A stretch of 59,600 nt of DNA from Erysipelotrichaceae bacterium (GCA_017405675.1 JAFRAB010000004.1:1-59600); one strand, 5' to 3'; counted from the stretch's first letter, positions 42,604 through 51,118 are shown. Made by a program: numbers and translations. The notes: a model not told the origin generated them from the letters alone.

Positions 42604-43480
42604 TTTGCATTTCAAATAGTATTTTATCGATCTGTTCTATAAGATCACTGGCCAGCAGTGAATAGCTGCTGTGTTCTCTGATCCAGTAATCAGCAGCCAG
42701 TGAATGAATGTATACCGCAGCAATAACAGAACTGATATCATGTTTCTGAGCAAACAGCCCGGCTGTAAAGCCACACAGAACATCTCCCGAGCCGCCTTTT
42801 GCCAGGGCATTGTTACCAGTCCTGTTTACTGTAATCTGTCCTTTGTAAGCTGTCAATGTGTTTTCACTTTTAAGAACAGTTATCAGTGTAGGATATTTTT
42901 CAGATATTTCAATAAGATCAGAGATAATTGTTTTCTCATCATAATCAAAGATCCTTTTATATTCGCCTAAATGAGGAGTTATTACAGTCATTCTGGATCT
43001 GTTAAGCAGATACATGTGTTTTTTCAGATAATATAACCCATCAGCATCCAGAATCACATCCTTGTCCTGCTTAAGAACATAGACGAGGATTTTTTCAGTG
43101 ACCTCATTTCTGCCGGCTCCTGGTCCGAAGACTATCAGCGTGTAATTATCCAAATTAGGATCTGATAGCTGACTGTCAATGTCTTCACTGTTAATGGTTA
43201 AGGTCATTGCTTCCGGAAGAACTTCGTGAGCTGTCCTTACCGTTTCCGGATATGACATAATCGTTAACAAGCCGGCACCTGATTTAAGGATCATTCTGCC
43301 GCACATTATACAGGCTCCGACAGTGTTATCATGTCCCCCTATCAGCAGCACTTTACCGTAATCGCCTTTATGGGAATGCCGATACCTTAACGGCAGCATT
43401 TCTCTGATTTGTTCATAATCGTAACTGACAGGTTCAGTTTTGATATTTTCAGTATTCACACAGTATCTCCAGATTTTCAT
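42596..43480 (-). CDS. nnrD: ADP-dependent NAD(P)H-hydrate dehydratase
   Basis: Repairs damaged hydrated NAD(P)H using ADP. Ribokinase-like fold of 294 residues: KGDYGKVLLIGGHD near residue 37, GACIMCGRMILKSGAGL, LDADGLYYL, and the catalytic ALAKGGSGDVLCGFTAGL near 230. The NnrE epimerase domain, often fused at the N-terminus, is absent. ATG overlaps the yhaM stop (ATGA). No HMP kinase features. Confidence 0.92.
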   Translation of the reverse strand: MKIWRYCVNTENIKTEPVSYDYEQIREMLPLRYRHSHKGDYGKVLLIGGHDNTVGACIMCGRMILKSGAGLLTIMSYPETVRTAHEVLPEAMTLTINSEDIDSQLSDPNLDNYTLIVFGPGAGRNEVTEKILVYVLKQDKDVILDADGLYYLKKHMYLLNRSRMTVITPHLGEYKRIFDYDEKTIISDLIEISEKYPTLITVLKSENTLTAYKGQITVNRTGNNALAKGGSGDVLCGFTAGLFAQKHDISSVIAAVYIHSLAADYWIREHSSYSLLASDLIEQIDKILFEMQNE

Positions 43481-44406
43481 TCCTTTGGTTTGTAGAAAGA
43501 ACGGTTATCCAATGAGAAGATTTTTTTAGTGAACTCACCGCTTCTGGTATCTTTCAGTTCCTTTTCTATCATATTGATTTTGGCATCCAGATCATCGATC
43601 ATATGCAGTATCTCTGCTTCAAGTGTCATAGGAAGTACCGGTGAACCGAATTCTCTTTTTCCGTGATGAGCCAGAATTATATGTCTGAGCACCGTTACTT
43701 CTTCAGAATCAATTCCAAGTTCCCGGGCTGTTTCCCGTACCATTGTCTGAGATATTGAGATATGGCCAAGAAGTTTGCCTTCTGTTGTATATTCGGCAAT
43801 ATTGTTACCGCCTAATTCCAGGATCTTGCCAATGTCATGCAGCAGAATACCGGCAATAAGATAATCACGGTTTACCCGTGGATATAGTGTACATACAGAT
43901 TCACCTAGTTTGATCATTCCGGATACATGTGTAGCCAGACCACCGAAATACTCATGATGGTTTTTAGTTGCAGCCGGTGAAGAATATATCTTACGGTCAT
44001 ATTTGCGGTATATTTCTTCTACAATGCTCCTGATATTGTTATTCTTTATTGACTCAATTGCCTGACTTAGAGTTTCTCTAAGCTCGTCCTGTGGTACCGG
44101 AGAAAGAGTAATAAACTGACTCATATCCAGGTTGTCTGTGTTTATCGGAACAATTTCAAGTACTTTGAACTGCAGCTGATCTTTGTACAGCAGCGAAGTA
44201 CCTTTTACTTTTACGAAAGTTCCTACTTTTACAGTCCGGACATCCTCGGAAGTCACATTCCACATTTTGGCTACTATGGAACCGGTATTATCCTTAAGTT
44301 CAAGATTAAGATATGGCTGGTTGCTGTTTGATACACCCTGATTTGCCAGAGTGACCAGAGCCATAAACTCTACTCCCATATTCTCTCTTATATCTTTAAT
44401 CTTCAT
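43477..44406 (-). CDS. yhaM: HD-domain 3'-5' exoribonuclease YhaM
   Basis: 309 residues: an N-terminal OB-fold (about 10-95, [20 protein letters not shown]) and an HD phosphohydrolase domain (about 150-290) with [25 protein letters not shown] and [11 protein letters not shown]. Functions in RNA turnover and single-strand DNA processing in Bacillus homologues. The start codon lies within the 3' end of the RecX-like reading frame, which would overlap it by 11 bases if read through. Confidence 0.92.
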   Translation of the reverse strand: MKIKDIRENMGVEFMALVTLANQGVSNSNQPYLNLELKDNTGSIVAKMWNVTSEDVRTVKVGTFVKVKGTSLLYKDQLQFKVLEIVPINTDNLDMSQFITLSPVPQDELRETLSQAIESIKNNNIRSIVEEIYRKYDRKIYSSPAATKNHHEYFGGLATHVSGMIKLGESVCTLYPRVNRDYLIAGILLHDIGKILELGGNNIAEYTTEGKLLGHISISQTMVRETARELGIDSEEVTVLRHIILAHHGKREFGSPVLPMTLEAEILHMIDDLDAKINMIEKELKDTRSGEFTKKIFSLDNRSFYKPKE

Positions 44407-44590
44407 TTTCTACCTCCTGCAATTCTGCAATGACATGTTTGATGTCATCACTGCTGTATCCCTTTCCATACAGATATGAATACAGTTTCTGTTTCAGTTC
44501 ATATCCGCTGTATTTTCGGCTGTATCTTCTCAGGGCTTTTTCGTATTCCTGTCTTAAGTTTCTATTTTCTGTTTCTTCATCTGCTGACAG
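44396..44590 (-). pseudogene. recX: C-terminal third of the RecX domain, separated by an in-frame TAG
   Basis: After the TAG at 44593-44591 the same frame stays open for 64 codons to a TAA at 44398-44396, inside the first codons of yhaM. The translated stretch has RecX C-terminal character, including [11 protein letters not shown] and [18 protein letters not shown]. No usable start codon or ribosome site lies after the TAG, so it is expressed only by read-through. Either a nonsense mutation, a recoding site or a sequence error. Confidence 0.7.
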
Positions 44591-46360
44591 CTACAGACGT
44601 CCGATTATTTCATCTGCTGTTGAGCTGTCATATCCGGCACCTATCAGCTTTGTTTTCAGATTCATTACTGTTTCACGGAATGATTTATCATGAATGCCTT
44701 TTAACAGTATCTGAGCCTTTTCCATTCCTCTTTTGATTTCGAATGATTGATCTATTTCATTAATATATTTCTCAACCAGATCCCTGTCTACGCCTCTTTT
44801 ATGAAGAATAAACTCTGTCTTTTTACGGCCTATAAGCTTTATCTGGTCAGTTTCAATTTCATTTTTAACAAGCTGTTCGTCATTCAGATAACCGCTGTCA
44901 GTCAGTTCCTTCATGATTCGGCGTTTGCCATCAACATCCAGATGCCGTATACCATCCAGCAAATCACTTATTTCTCTGACGCTTTGATCCTTATATGCCA
45001 GTTTCTTGATGGCCTTACGGTATCCATATGCATAAGCATGCAGTTTTGTCAGAAGATTGTACTGCTGTTCAGTAATTCCCTGATCCTGAGCAATCTTCAG
45101 GTCAAAATAATCAGATGTTGTAATTACGAAAGCTGTTTCTGTTTCATTATCCGTTACATATATTCTTGTATAATCATCATCAACTCTTAATCTGGAAACA
45201 ATGTATTCCTTATTAAAGTCGTCTGTGATCTCCTGATAAACCTTCATAACAGCCTTTCCAAAGTTTTCAAGTGAGTATTCATCAGCTTTTGTTCTGCTGG
45301 CTTCTCTCATCTTTTCCCATTCTTCATCGTTCATATCCATTAACATCTCTGTCTTTTCGACCAGATCTGTAACTGTCCGGAAATAATATCCGTTATAGTC
45401 ATCAATAAGCACGTTGTTAAGTGCCACTTTATCTCTTGCCAGCACTGGTAAACCTGCTGCCATGGCCTCAATGAATGTCAGTCCCTGTGTTTCAGTTAGG
45501 CTGGCAGATACAAACCGGTCCGCCATACTATAATAGCTGGCAACCTGACTGTGTTCAATCTTACCTGTAAACTTCACCATATCAGTAAGATCATTCTTCT
45601 CGGCCTGTTTTCTGATTTTTTCAAGATCAGGCCCATCCCCAATAACTGCCAGTGATACACTTCTGTTTTTTCTTTTCAGCAGTTCCATGGCATCCAGCAG
45701 AAAATCAACGCTCTTTTCTTCAGCAATTCTGCCTACATATACCAGAACAAAACGGTTTTCCGCGATTAACGGTTCGTTGTCATAATCTCTTTGGAACCGT
45801 TCAAGATCAAGGCCTGTAGGAACAACAAACATCTTGTTGTAGACACCGTATCCTTCCAGTGCTTTTTTCGTTTTCGGTGTCGGCACGATCAGACCGTTAA
45901 CGCCGTTACACCATTTTTCACTTAGTATTCTTATGCTTAAGCGTCCCACTTTTTCCAAAGCCCGGATGTTAAAAGGATTTACATAATGCGTATAGTCCTC
46001 ATAAAAAGTATGATATGTTGCAACAACAGGAATGTGATACTTACGGGCAAATTTTCGCCCAAACTGTCCAATGCCGAATTCAGTATGCACATGAATCATT
46101 TCAAGATCCAGTTCCTGCAGCATTTTTTCAGCTTTGCGGTGATGAGCAGAGGCAATTGTGTATCCATATATCTGCTTGACCTTTATTCCCGGAATTCTCA
46201 GTATTCTGTTATCCCATGTAACCTGTTTTATCCGATTTGACGGGCAGATGACATATACATCATTTCCAAGTTTTTCCAAAGCCAGACGCAGGGTATCAAC
46301 AGAAGTTACAACACCATTGACGTCAGGAAGATATGTATCGGAAAAAAGACCGATTCTCAT
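44591..46360 (-). CDS. glycosyltransferase family 4 fused to a RecX-like domain, ended by an internal amber codon
   Basis: 589 residues. Residues 1-380 are a GT-B, GT4-type transferase: MRIGLFSDTYLPDVNGV start, VYVGRIAEEKS near 208 and ETQGLTFIEAMAAGLPV near 290. It resembles diacylglycerol glucosyltransferases that make glycolipid anchors. Residues about 385-589 match the first two thirds of RecX (LAYKDQSVREISDLL, LTDSGYLNDEQLVKNEI, KTEFILHKRGVDRDLVEKYI). The expected last third follows the TAG in frame. Fusion of a membrane-lipid enzyme to a RecA inhibitor has no obvious functional logic. ATG overlaps the HAD-IB stop by 4 bases (ATGA). Confidence 0.85.
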   Translation of the reverse strand: MRIGLFSDTYLPDVNGVVTSVDTLRLALEKLGNDVYVICPSNRIKQVTWDNRILRIPGIKVKQIYGYTIASAHHRKAEKMLQELDLEMIHVHTEFGIGQFGRKFARKYHIPVVATYHTFYEDYTHYVNPFNIRALEKVGRLSIRILSEKWCNGVNGLIVPTPKTKKALEGYGVYNKMFVVPTGLDLERFQRDYDNEPLIAENRFVLVYVGRIAEEKSVDFLLDAMELLKRKNRSVSLAVIGDGPDLEKIRKQAEKNDLTDMVKFTGKIEHSQVASYYSMADRFVSASLTETQGLTFIEAMAAGLPVLARDKVALNNVLIDDYNGYYFRTVTDLVEKTEMLMDMNDEEWEKMREASRTKADEYSLENFGKAVMKVYQEITDDFNKEYIVSRLRVDDDYTRIYVTDNETETAFVITTSDYFDLKIAQDQGITEQQYNLLTKLHAYAYGYRKAIKKLAYKDQSVREISDLLDGIRHLDVDGKRRIMKELTDSGYLNDEQLVKNEIETDQIKLIGRKKTEFILHKRGVDRDLVEKYINEIDQSFEIKRGMEKAQILLKGIHDKSFRETVMNLKTKLIGAGYDSSTADEIIGRL

Positions 46361-46926
46361 CTATCTTTCTCCCATTCAAGAAGCTGCTGCCCTTTTACCA
46401 GATAGCTTTTCTTAGCCAGTAAAGCCATTGGTGTATCACCATATGAATCACTGTAGAATTCTTCTATGTCATCTATGTTATATCCTGCTTCAAGGAATCT
46501 GACGACTTTCTGTTCTCCATTACAGTTCAGGCCTGTAACTTCTCCGGTATACTGGTCAACCTCAGAACATATGACTCTGGTAATGTTAACTCTTCTGCAG
46601 GCTTCGTTCACCAGGAAAAAGGCCGAGGCACTGATTATGATATCATCTTCTCTGTGCTGCTTAAGATACCATTCGTTTATTCCCTTAATATGGGAATCCC
46701 AGAATATCTGTACTTCCTTATCAATATCCTTGACACCTTTCAGGTAACTGTAAAAGTAATTCTTCATTTCTGTCTTGTTGATGATCTTCATAAAATACAG
46801 CAAAAAACCCAGCCGCTGCTTGGGAAGATATCTTATTAGTAACGGATTTTTTCTTAACTGATAAAAAAAGAAATCAACGGTACTGTCATGATGGTAAATA
46901 GTTTTATCAAAATCGTAAACGTTCAC
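46357..46926 (-). CDS. HAD-IB family phosphatase
   Basis: 189 residues of the SerB/PgpC-like HAD-IB group. Motif I MNVYDFDKTIYHHDST, motif II IISASAFF near residue 100, and motif IV EFYSDSYGDTPMALLA near 157. A hydrophobic segment (about 35-50, LGFLLYFMKII) hints at membrane association. Co-transcribed with the glycosyltransferase, so a glycerophospholipid or glycolipid phosphate substrate is plausible; this is inference. Confidence 0.82.
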   Translation of the reverse strand: MNVYDFDKTIYHHDSTVDFFFYQLRKNPLLIRYLPKQRLGFLLYFMKIINKTEMKNYFYSYLKGVKDIDKEVQIFWDSHIKGINEWYLKQHREDDIIISASAFFLVNEACRRVNITRVICSEVDQYTGEVTGLNCNGEQKVVRFLEAGYNIDDIEEFYSDSYGDTPMALLAKKSYLVKGQQLLEWEKDR

Positions 46927-46977
46927 ATAATCACCACTATTATTCTAATCTAAAACAAAGATATTAAGCAAACATAC

Positions 46978-47037
46978 ATCACATGATTTCACATATATTA
47001 ACTGTAATTCGGTGATTTATTATTGTTATATTATAAT
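46978..47037 (+). promoter_or_regulatory. phased repeat operator and -10 of sRNA copy 1
   Basis: Four hexamers at exact 10-bp steps: ATCACA (46978), TTCACA (46988), TTAACT (46998), TTCGGT (47008). Two overlapping -10 options follow: TGTTATATT (extended, 47024-47032) and TATAAT (47032-47037). No -35. The same arrangement recurs in copy 2 with identical spacing. Confidence 0.6.
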
Positions 47038-47038
47038 T

Positions 47039-47151
47039 GCAAATACGAAATATGATTTGCATAGAATTCTCCTTTCTATTTTAAAATTATCCCCCTTAAC
47101 AAAAGTGCCCTAAAGGCAAAAAATCTGGATCTCTGGAGAGATCCTTTTTTT
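47039..47151 (+). ncRNA. putative csRNA-like small RNA, copy 1
   Basis: About 113 nt. 5' hairpin TGCAAAT/ATTTGCA (47038-47044 with 47055-47061), then an unstructured stretch containing CAT (47060-47062) and CTCCTTTC (47069-47076). CTCCTTTC complements the ribosome-site sequence GAAAGGAG, and CAT complements an AUG six bases downstream. A run of five C follows at 47091. A small TGCC/GGCA hairpin precedes the terminator GGATCTC/GAGATCC (47127-47144) with seven T. No protein-coding capacity on this strand. Start site inferred from the -10. Confidence 0.6.
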
Positions 47152-47209
47152 CACATTATTTCACATATCTTAACAGAATTTCAGTGATTTATTATTGATA
47201 TATTATAAT
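47150..47209 (+). promoter_or_regulatory. phased repeat operator and -10 of sRNA copy 2
   Basis: TTCACA (47150), TTCACA (47160), TTAACA (47170), TTCAGT (47180): four hexamers at exact 10-bp steps, better matched than in copy 1. -10 options TGATATATT (47196-47204) and TATAAT (47204-47209). The first repeat overlaps the T run of the copy-1 terminator. Confidence 0.65.
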
Positions 47210-47210
47210 T

Positions 47211-47313
47211 GCAAATATGAAATAAGGTTTGCATAGAATTCTCCTTTCTATTTTAAAATTTATCCCCCCTTAACAAGAAAGAAAGAAGGAACTCAGTTCC
47301 TTCTTTCTTTTTT
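47211..47313 (+). ncRNA. putative csRNA-like small RNA, copy 2
   Basis: About 103 nt. 5' hairpin TGCAAAT/GTTTGCA (47210-47216 with 47227-47233, one wobble pair in place of a Watson-Crick pair in copy 1), then CAT and CTCCTTTC (47241-47248) as in copy 1, six C at 47264-47269, and a 12-bp terminator GAAAGAAGGAAC/GTTCCTTCTTTC (47281-47307) with T run. The terminator stem overlaps the last codons of tdk on the other strand. The 5' stem is kept despite loop changes, which favours an RNA function. Confidence 0.6.
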
Positions 47314-47877
47314 CTTTTCTTCTACTAATCTGTGATAGCATCTCCAGCACAGACCTTCATAGCTTTCATTGCCGCCGATGAATACCTGTGCGCCTTCTAT
47401 CTGAATCTCGCCCTTATCATCGAAACGGGCATTGACAATAGCCTTGGATCCGCATTTGCAGATGGATTTGATTTCAGCAATACTGTCAGCCAGTTCAAAC
47501 AGTCTCTTGGAACCCGGGAACAGATGAGTCAGGAAGTCAGCTCTTAATCCGAAGCATAAGACCGGAATATCCTTGTCAGTTGCTATTACCCTGAGATCGT
47601 CAACCTGTTCCTCAGTCAAAAACTGACATTCATCACATATGATTACATCAATATCATCAGGACATAGGGCCAGGATGCTGTCAGTTGTCTTCAAAGCATC
47701 ACATTCAGCACTTAAACCGATACGTGATTTGATTATCTGAACACCGTCTCTGTTATCGATGGCCGGCTTGATCAGCCAGACCTTCTTGCCCTTTTCCTCA
47801 TAATTGAATTTTGTCATCAGTGCGTTAGCTGTCTTGGAGGAATTCATTGCACCGAATTTGAAATAAAGCTTTGCCAT
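47293..47877 (-). CDS. tdk: thymidine kinase
   Basis: Type II thymidine kinase of 194 residues for pyrimidine deoxynucleoside salvage. P-loop FGAMNSSKTAN near residue 8; DVIICDECQFL near 85 (catalytic Glu region); structural zinc from CKCGSKA and CWRC near the C-terminus. The N-terminal LYFKFGAMNSSKT form is the Gram-positive variant. Its final codons lie in the stem of the sRNA-2 terminator, with the TGA stop in the loop. Confidence 0.95.
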   Translation of the reverse strand: MAKLYFKFGAMNSSKTANALMTKFNYEEKGKKVWLIKPAIDNRDGVQIIKSRIGLSAECDALKTTDSILALCPDDIDVIICDECQFLTEEQVDDLRVIATDKDIPVLCFGLRADFLTHLFPGSKRLFELADSIAEIKSICKCGSKAIVNARFDDKGEIQIEGAQVFIGGNESYEGLCWRCYHRLVEEKKKERRN

Positions 47878-47890
47878 AAGTTTTCTCCTA

Positions 47891-48919
47891 TTATTTGCTG
47901 AACAGGTTTATCATATCCTGTAAATCATTCAGATCACTTTCCTTGATATCCTCGAAGCCATAGACATTTATACTTCTCAGATAGCTCTCATCAGGTTCGG
48001 CAATATCCTTCAGAACTTCTGTCAGAGCCTGAAGGTATTTTGAACTGATATTCTTGCTGCTATAAACGATTATGTCATTGTGAATCAGCGGAGTAACACC
48101 GATGATTTTAATGAATTCATACATGTCTTCATATCTGTTACCGTAACGGCTGTATATGATTTCATCAAATCTTATCTCTCTGCGCATATCTGCATATGCT
48201 GCAATAACATCGCATTCGTCTCTGATAAGGGCACTCATCATATCAAAATAACCATTATAACCGGTCACGTCATCCAGTTCTGCTACTGTTCTGCGAGTAT
48301 TGCCAAAACCTTTACCGAAGTTTTCATTCAGCCACAGACTGGGCATCAGATAAGTATCCAGTGAAACCGGTGAACCGATATACCATCTTAAGGAAGAAAT
48401 ATCGTTCCACTTTAATTCATTGTTTAGCGCTTTTTCATAAATGTATCTGCCATTATCAGTTACACTGTTAACATATATGAAAGCATAATAGCCCGGTGCT
48501 TTTCCTACTGTTATATTATCCAGATTATCATTTACTTCCTTAAGCTCAGTACTCTCAAGGATACAGTCCAGTGTAAGTGATACAAGCAGCGGTTTGACAT
48601 GACTGTCCTTATACTGCAGGTAGCCGTATGGAGATATAAAGCCGACATCAATATTACCCTGTTCCATTTCCCGGCAGAGTGATTCATTGCTGCTGGTAAA
48701 GACAACTTCTATTTCATTAACTTCAACGTTTCTTTCAGCCAGTTCGCGCTTGACATCATTGATAAAGACACGTGAAAACTCCTGAACTTCTTCAACATCA
48801 GTTTTTGGTGTGAAACCTATGACCAGACGTTCTACCTGTTCTGTTTTCTCCTTACAGCCAGGCAGATTAATGATCATAAACAGACACATTATTAATATGA
48901 ACACTTTCTTCATTTTCAT
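47891..48919 (-). CDS. PhnD-like substrate-binding lipoprotein
   Basis: About 342 residues. Signal peptide with lipobox NLPGC, then a periplasmic-binding fold of the phosphate/phosphite/phosphonate (PhnD) group: RLVIGFTPKTDVEEVQEFSR, NESLCREMEQGNIDVGFISPYGYLQY, and AKAPGYYAF-type segments. I chose the ATG at 48919; another ATG six bases later (MKKVFIL) is equally possible, and the open frame upstream has no ribosome site. No permease or ATPase gene is adjacent. Ligand unknown. Confidence 0.75.
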   Translation of the reverse strand: MKMKKVFILIMCLFMIINLPGCKEKTEQVERLVIGFTPKTDVEEVQEFSRVFINDVKRELAERNVEVNEIEVVFTSSNESLCREMEQGNIDVGFISPYGYLQYKDSHVKPLLVSLTLDCILESTELKEVNDNLDNITVGKAPGYYAFIYVNSVTDNGRYIYEKALNNELKWNDISSLRWYIGSPVSLDTYLMPSLWLNENFGKGFGNTRRTVAELDDVTGYNGYFDMMSALIRDECDVIAAYADMRREIRFDEIIYSRYGNRYEDMYEFIKIIGVTPLIHNDIIVYSSKNISSKYLQALTEVLKDIAEPDESYLRSINVYGFEDIKESDLNDLQDMINLFSK

Positions 48920-48974
48920 TGTCCAGTTTGAATCTCCATTACTTATATAATATAATTTTGTTGAGGTAATTTCT

Positions 48975-49211
48975 ATGAGTAATTCGATGAAAACCATCCT
49001 GATAGTACTGTTGGCAGCTACTGCCCTGCTTTCAATGTTCATGACTTTCAGATTCAGAAGTCTGCGTCAGAAGGCCCTTACCAGCAATGATGAACGGTTT
49101 CAGCAAGGCGTTGCCAGAAAAATGAGAATATATACAGTCATAATGATGCTGATTTTTACTACTCTTTTCGTTCTGACAGCCTATTACTTTATTTCATACT
49201 TCTCACATTAA
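48975..49211 (+). CDS. small two-span membrane protein
   Basis: 78 residues: membrane segments at about 6-25 and 53-75 joined by a positively charged loop (RFRSLRQKALTSNDERFQQGVARKM region), implying a cytoplasmic loop. GAGGTAAT ribosome site. Divergent from the PhnD-like gene across a 55-base AT-rich promoter region. No family recognised. Confidence 0.7.
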   Translation: MSNSMKTILIVLLAATALLSMFMTFRFRSLRQKALTSNDERFQQGVARKMRIYTVIMMLIFTTLFVLTAYYFISYFSH

Positions 49212-49231
49212 AAAGCCAATTCAGGCTTTTT
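49210..49231 (+). terminator. terminator of the small membrane protein gene
   Basis: AAAAAGCC/GGCTTTTT with a 6-base loop, symmetrical A and T runs. Confidence 0.85.
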
Positions 49232-49769
49232 ATTTAATTCTCTTATCAATATTAAAAATATCCATGTCATGGTATCCATCTGGTAATTTCAGATGGTTTT
49301 TAATACTTCCTCACAGGTAAACACACATTTTTCCATTACCCTTCGTGAAGCAATATTATTAGTTTCACTTCATCCATACAGTTGTTTAAACATTATGGTA
49401 TTCAGAAACAAATCTCAGACAGACATGAGGGGTTCAGTCATATAACCGTTACCCGTATATCTGTCATCAATATCGTTATTAAATTCGGCAGTTGGATTGG
49501 ATTCATTAACATGAAGATTAATTGAACCAATGATCTTCCCGTTTTCCTTAAGAGTTATCAGCCAGTTATTGTAAGTCAGACCATCATGACTTTCGTTTAT
49601 GCTTTTCAATAAATTCATTTCTTGCTGCAGAGTAATTTCTGATTTATTGGCATAGTACATAAACCTTTTCTAATTGTAAATCATCACACAGTTACAGCGC
49701 ATCACTGTCTTTAAATCTTCTCATCAACAGTCTTGATGTTTCCAGGGTTACAGTACCTGCATTTTTCAT
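49230..49769 (-). pseudogene. decayed GNAT acetyltransferase
   Basis: A RimJ/RimL-type acetyltransferase can be traced in pieces on the minus strand. ATG 49769 gives an N-terminus with LETSRLLMRRFKDSDAL, then a stop and shift. A middle piece (49660-49415) holds ITLKENGKIIGSINLHV and GNGYMTEPL. A later piece holds SETNNIASRRVMEKC after two in-frame TGA codons, one at the family Trp position. The C-terminus LKLPDGYHDMDIF lies in another frame. At least one deletion, two nonsense codons and one frameshift separate them, so it cannot make an active enzyme. Confidence 0.85.
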
Positions 49770-49773
49770 GTGA

Positions 49774-51078
49774 TTAACGCCTTTCCAGAACCGTTATACT
49801 CTCGCAATGCGGTGTATTAGGAAACATATCATATGGAATGATCTCTGTCACTCTGTATCGGGCGGAAAGATCCCTGATGTTACGGGCCAAAGTAGCCGGA
49901 TTGCACGAAACATAGATGATTTTTCTGATTCCGCTTTTGTTGATGCATTTTATAAAATCATCATCAAGACCGGTTCTTGGCGGGTCCACTACCAGCAGAT
50001 CTATCTTTTTCTTTTTTACTAAACTGATTATTTCGCGTGTAGCATCATTGCAGACAAAACTGACGTTTCTGATCCTGTTGGCCTTGACATTCTCTCTGGC
50101 AGATGCAACAGCATTTCTGTCGATTTCAATACCGATAACCTCATCACATATGTCATGCAGCATCATTGACATTATACCGATCCCGCAGAAAGCCTCAACA
50201 GCTACGTTAACATGCTCCCTGACAAGATTTCTGACTTTAGAATAGATTGCTTCTGCCTGTTCCTTATTAAGCTGGAAAAAGGCTTTTGGATGCAGGCTGA
50301 CTTTATAATCAGATATCTTTACATCAATTGAATCCTTACCGGACAGAAGCTGTATTTCATCAGGCATCAGAGATACTGCATTTTTCTGAATGTTTTTTCC
50401 CTGATAAAGGCTGACAACACTTTTAATGTTCATTATGCCTCTTATAATATCATCAGTTAATACATCTTCTCCGGTTATTACTGTCACTTGAAATTCCTCA
50501 AAGCCACGGATTACCAGACCTCTGATTCCCTTATGAGTACGGTTATCATATTCTTTAAGTCTGTAGGTATTAAGTACCATCAGAACTTTCTTTCTGACGT
50601 TCTCAAGCTCTTCCGTATGCAGGTAACATTTCTTTATCTTAACCGGAATATTGGAATTAGCTTTATACATTACATTATACAGATAACCTGATCTGTCCTG
50701 CTTTACAGCCATAGAAAGCTTATTGCGGTAATTGAACTGTCTGGATGGAACAAAGTCACCAACAGAAAGATCAAGACCGGAGTATTTATTAAGCGTTTCC
50801 TGCATTATCTCTTTCTTGTATTCCAGCTGTTTTCCGTACTCAAGGGTTATAAAAGGACAGCTTCCGCATTTGGAGTAATGGTTGCATGGACTCTCTTCCC
50901 TGTCCTTAATTGCTGATATGATCCTGTTCAGAGAACCTCTGTAATAAGTTCTGTGATCTTCAGCGATCGTAACATCTGCAACTTCACCAGGAAAACAGCC
51001 GTCAATAAATACCGGCTTTCTGTTGTAATATCCTATGCCTTCACCATTGATTCCAGTCTTTTTGATTTCAAGTTTCAT
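49774..51078 (-). CDS. rlmD: 23S rRNA (uracil-C5) methyltransferase, RlmD/RlmCD type
   Basis: RumA-family m5U methylase, 434 residues. N-terminal TRAM domain (1-55), a cysteine cluster CNHYSKCGSCPF near 63-73 for an iron-sulfur cluster, then a SAM domain with AVEAFCGIGIMSMML near 290, DPPRTGLDDDF near 357 and the catalytic cysteine in SCNPATLARN near 388. In Bacillota one such enzyme often modifies both U747 and U1939. Appears monocistronic or coupled to the following region only loosely. Confidence 0.93.
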   Translation of the reverse strand: MKLEIKKTGINGEGIGYYNRKPVFIDGCFPGEVADVTIAEDHRTYYRGSLNRIISAIKDREESPCNHYSKCGSCPFITLEYGKQLEYKKEIMQETLNKYSGLDLSVGDFVPSRQFNYRNKLSMAVKQDRSGYLYNVMYKANSNIPVKIKKCYLHTEELENVRKKVLMVLNTYRLKEYDNRTHKGIRGLVIRGFEEFQVTVITGEDVLTDDIIRGIMNIKSVVSLYQGKNIQKNAVSLMPDEIQLLSGKDSIDVKISDYKVSLHPKAFFQLNKEQAEAIYSKVRNLVREHVNVAVEAFCGIGIMSMMLHDICDEVIGIEIDRNAVASARENVKANRIRNVSFVCNDATREIISLVKKKKIDLLVVDPPRTGLDDDFIKCINKSGIRKIIYVSCNPATLARNIRDLSARYRVTEIIPYDMFPNTPHCESITVLERR

Positions 51079-51118
51079 ATAAATATATTACCACAGAAAA
51101 ATGCCTCCTAAGAGACAC

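Larger units (their letters stand above)
46978..47276 (+). repeat. tandem direct duplication of about 118 bp, offset 172 bp
   Basis: Copy 1 (about 46986-47102) and copy 2 (about 47158-47276) are close to identical apart from scattered changes. The stretch from the -10 through the anti-SD segment to the C-run is best kept. The two copies are followed by unrelated terminators, so the duplicated module is operator, promoter and RNA body. Confidence 0.9.

Noticed and set aside
44591..44593. TAG as a pyrrolysine or other recoded codon.
   Set aside because: No sign of pyrrolysine machinery, no known recoding element next to it, and RecX is not a family using it. A nonsense mutation or sequence error is simpler.
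46983..47256. Two mini-ORFs on the minus strand inside the tandem repeat (27 and 17 codons), each with AAAGGAG before ATG, possibly type I toxin peptides.
   Set aside because: No clear minus-strand promoter or terminator serves them, their lengths differ by a premature stop, and the ribosome-site look is the mirror of the plus-strand anti-SD segment. Not excluded, but the sRNA reading explains more.
49389..49440. TGA codons in the acetyltransferase remnant read as Trp (alternative genetic code).
   Set aside because: TGA ends many intact genes here (coaD, yhaM, tdk), and the remnant also carries a frameshift and TAA.
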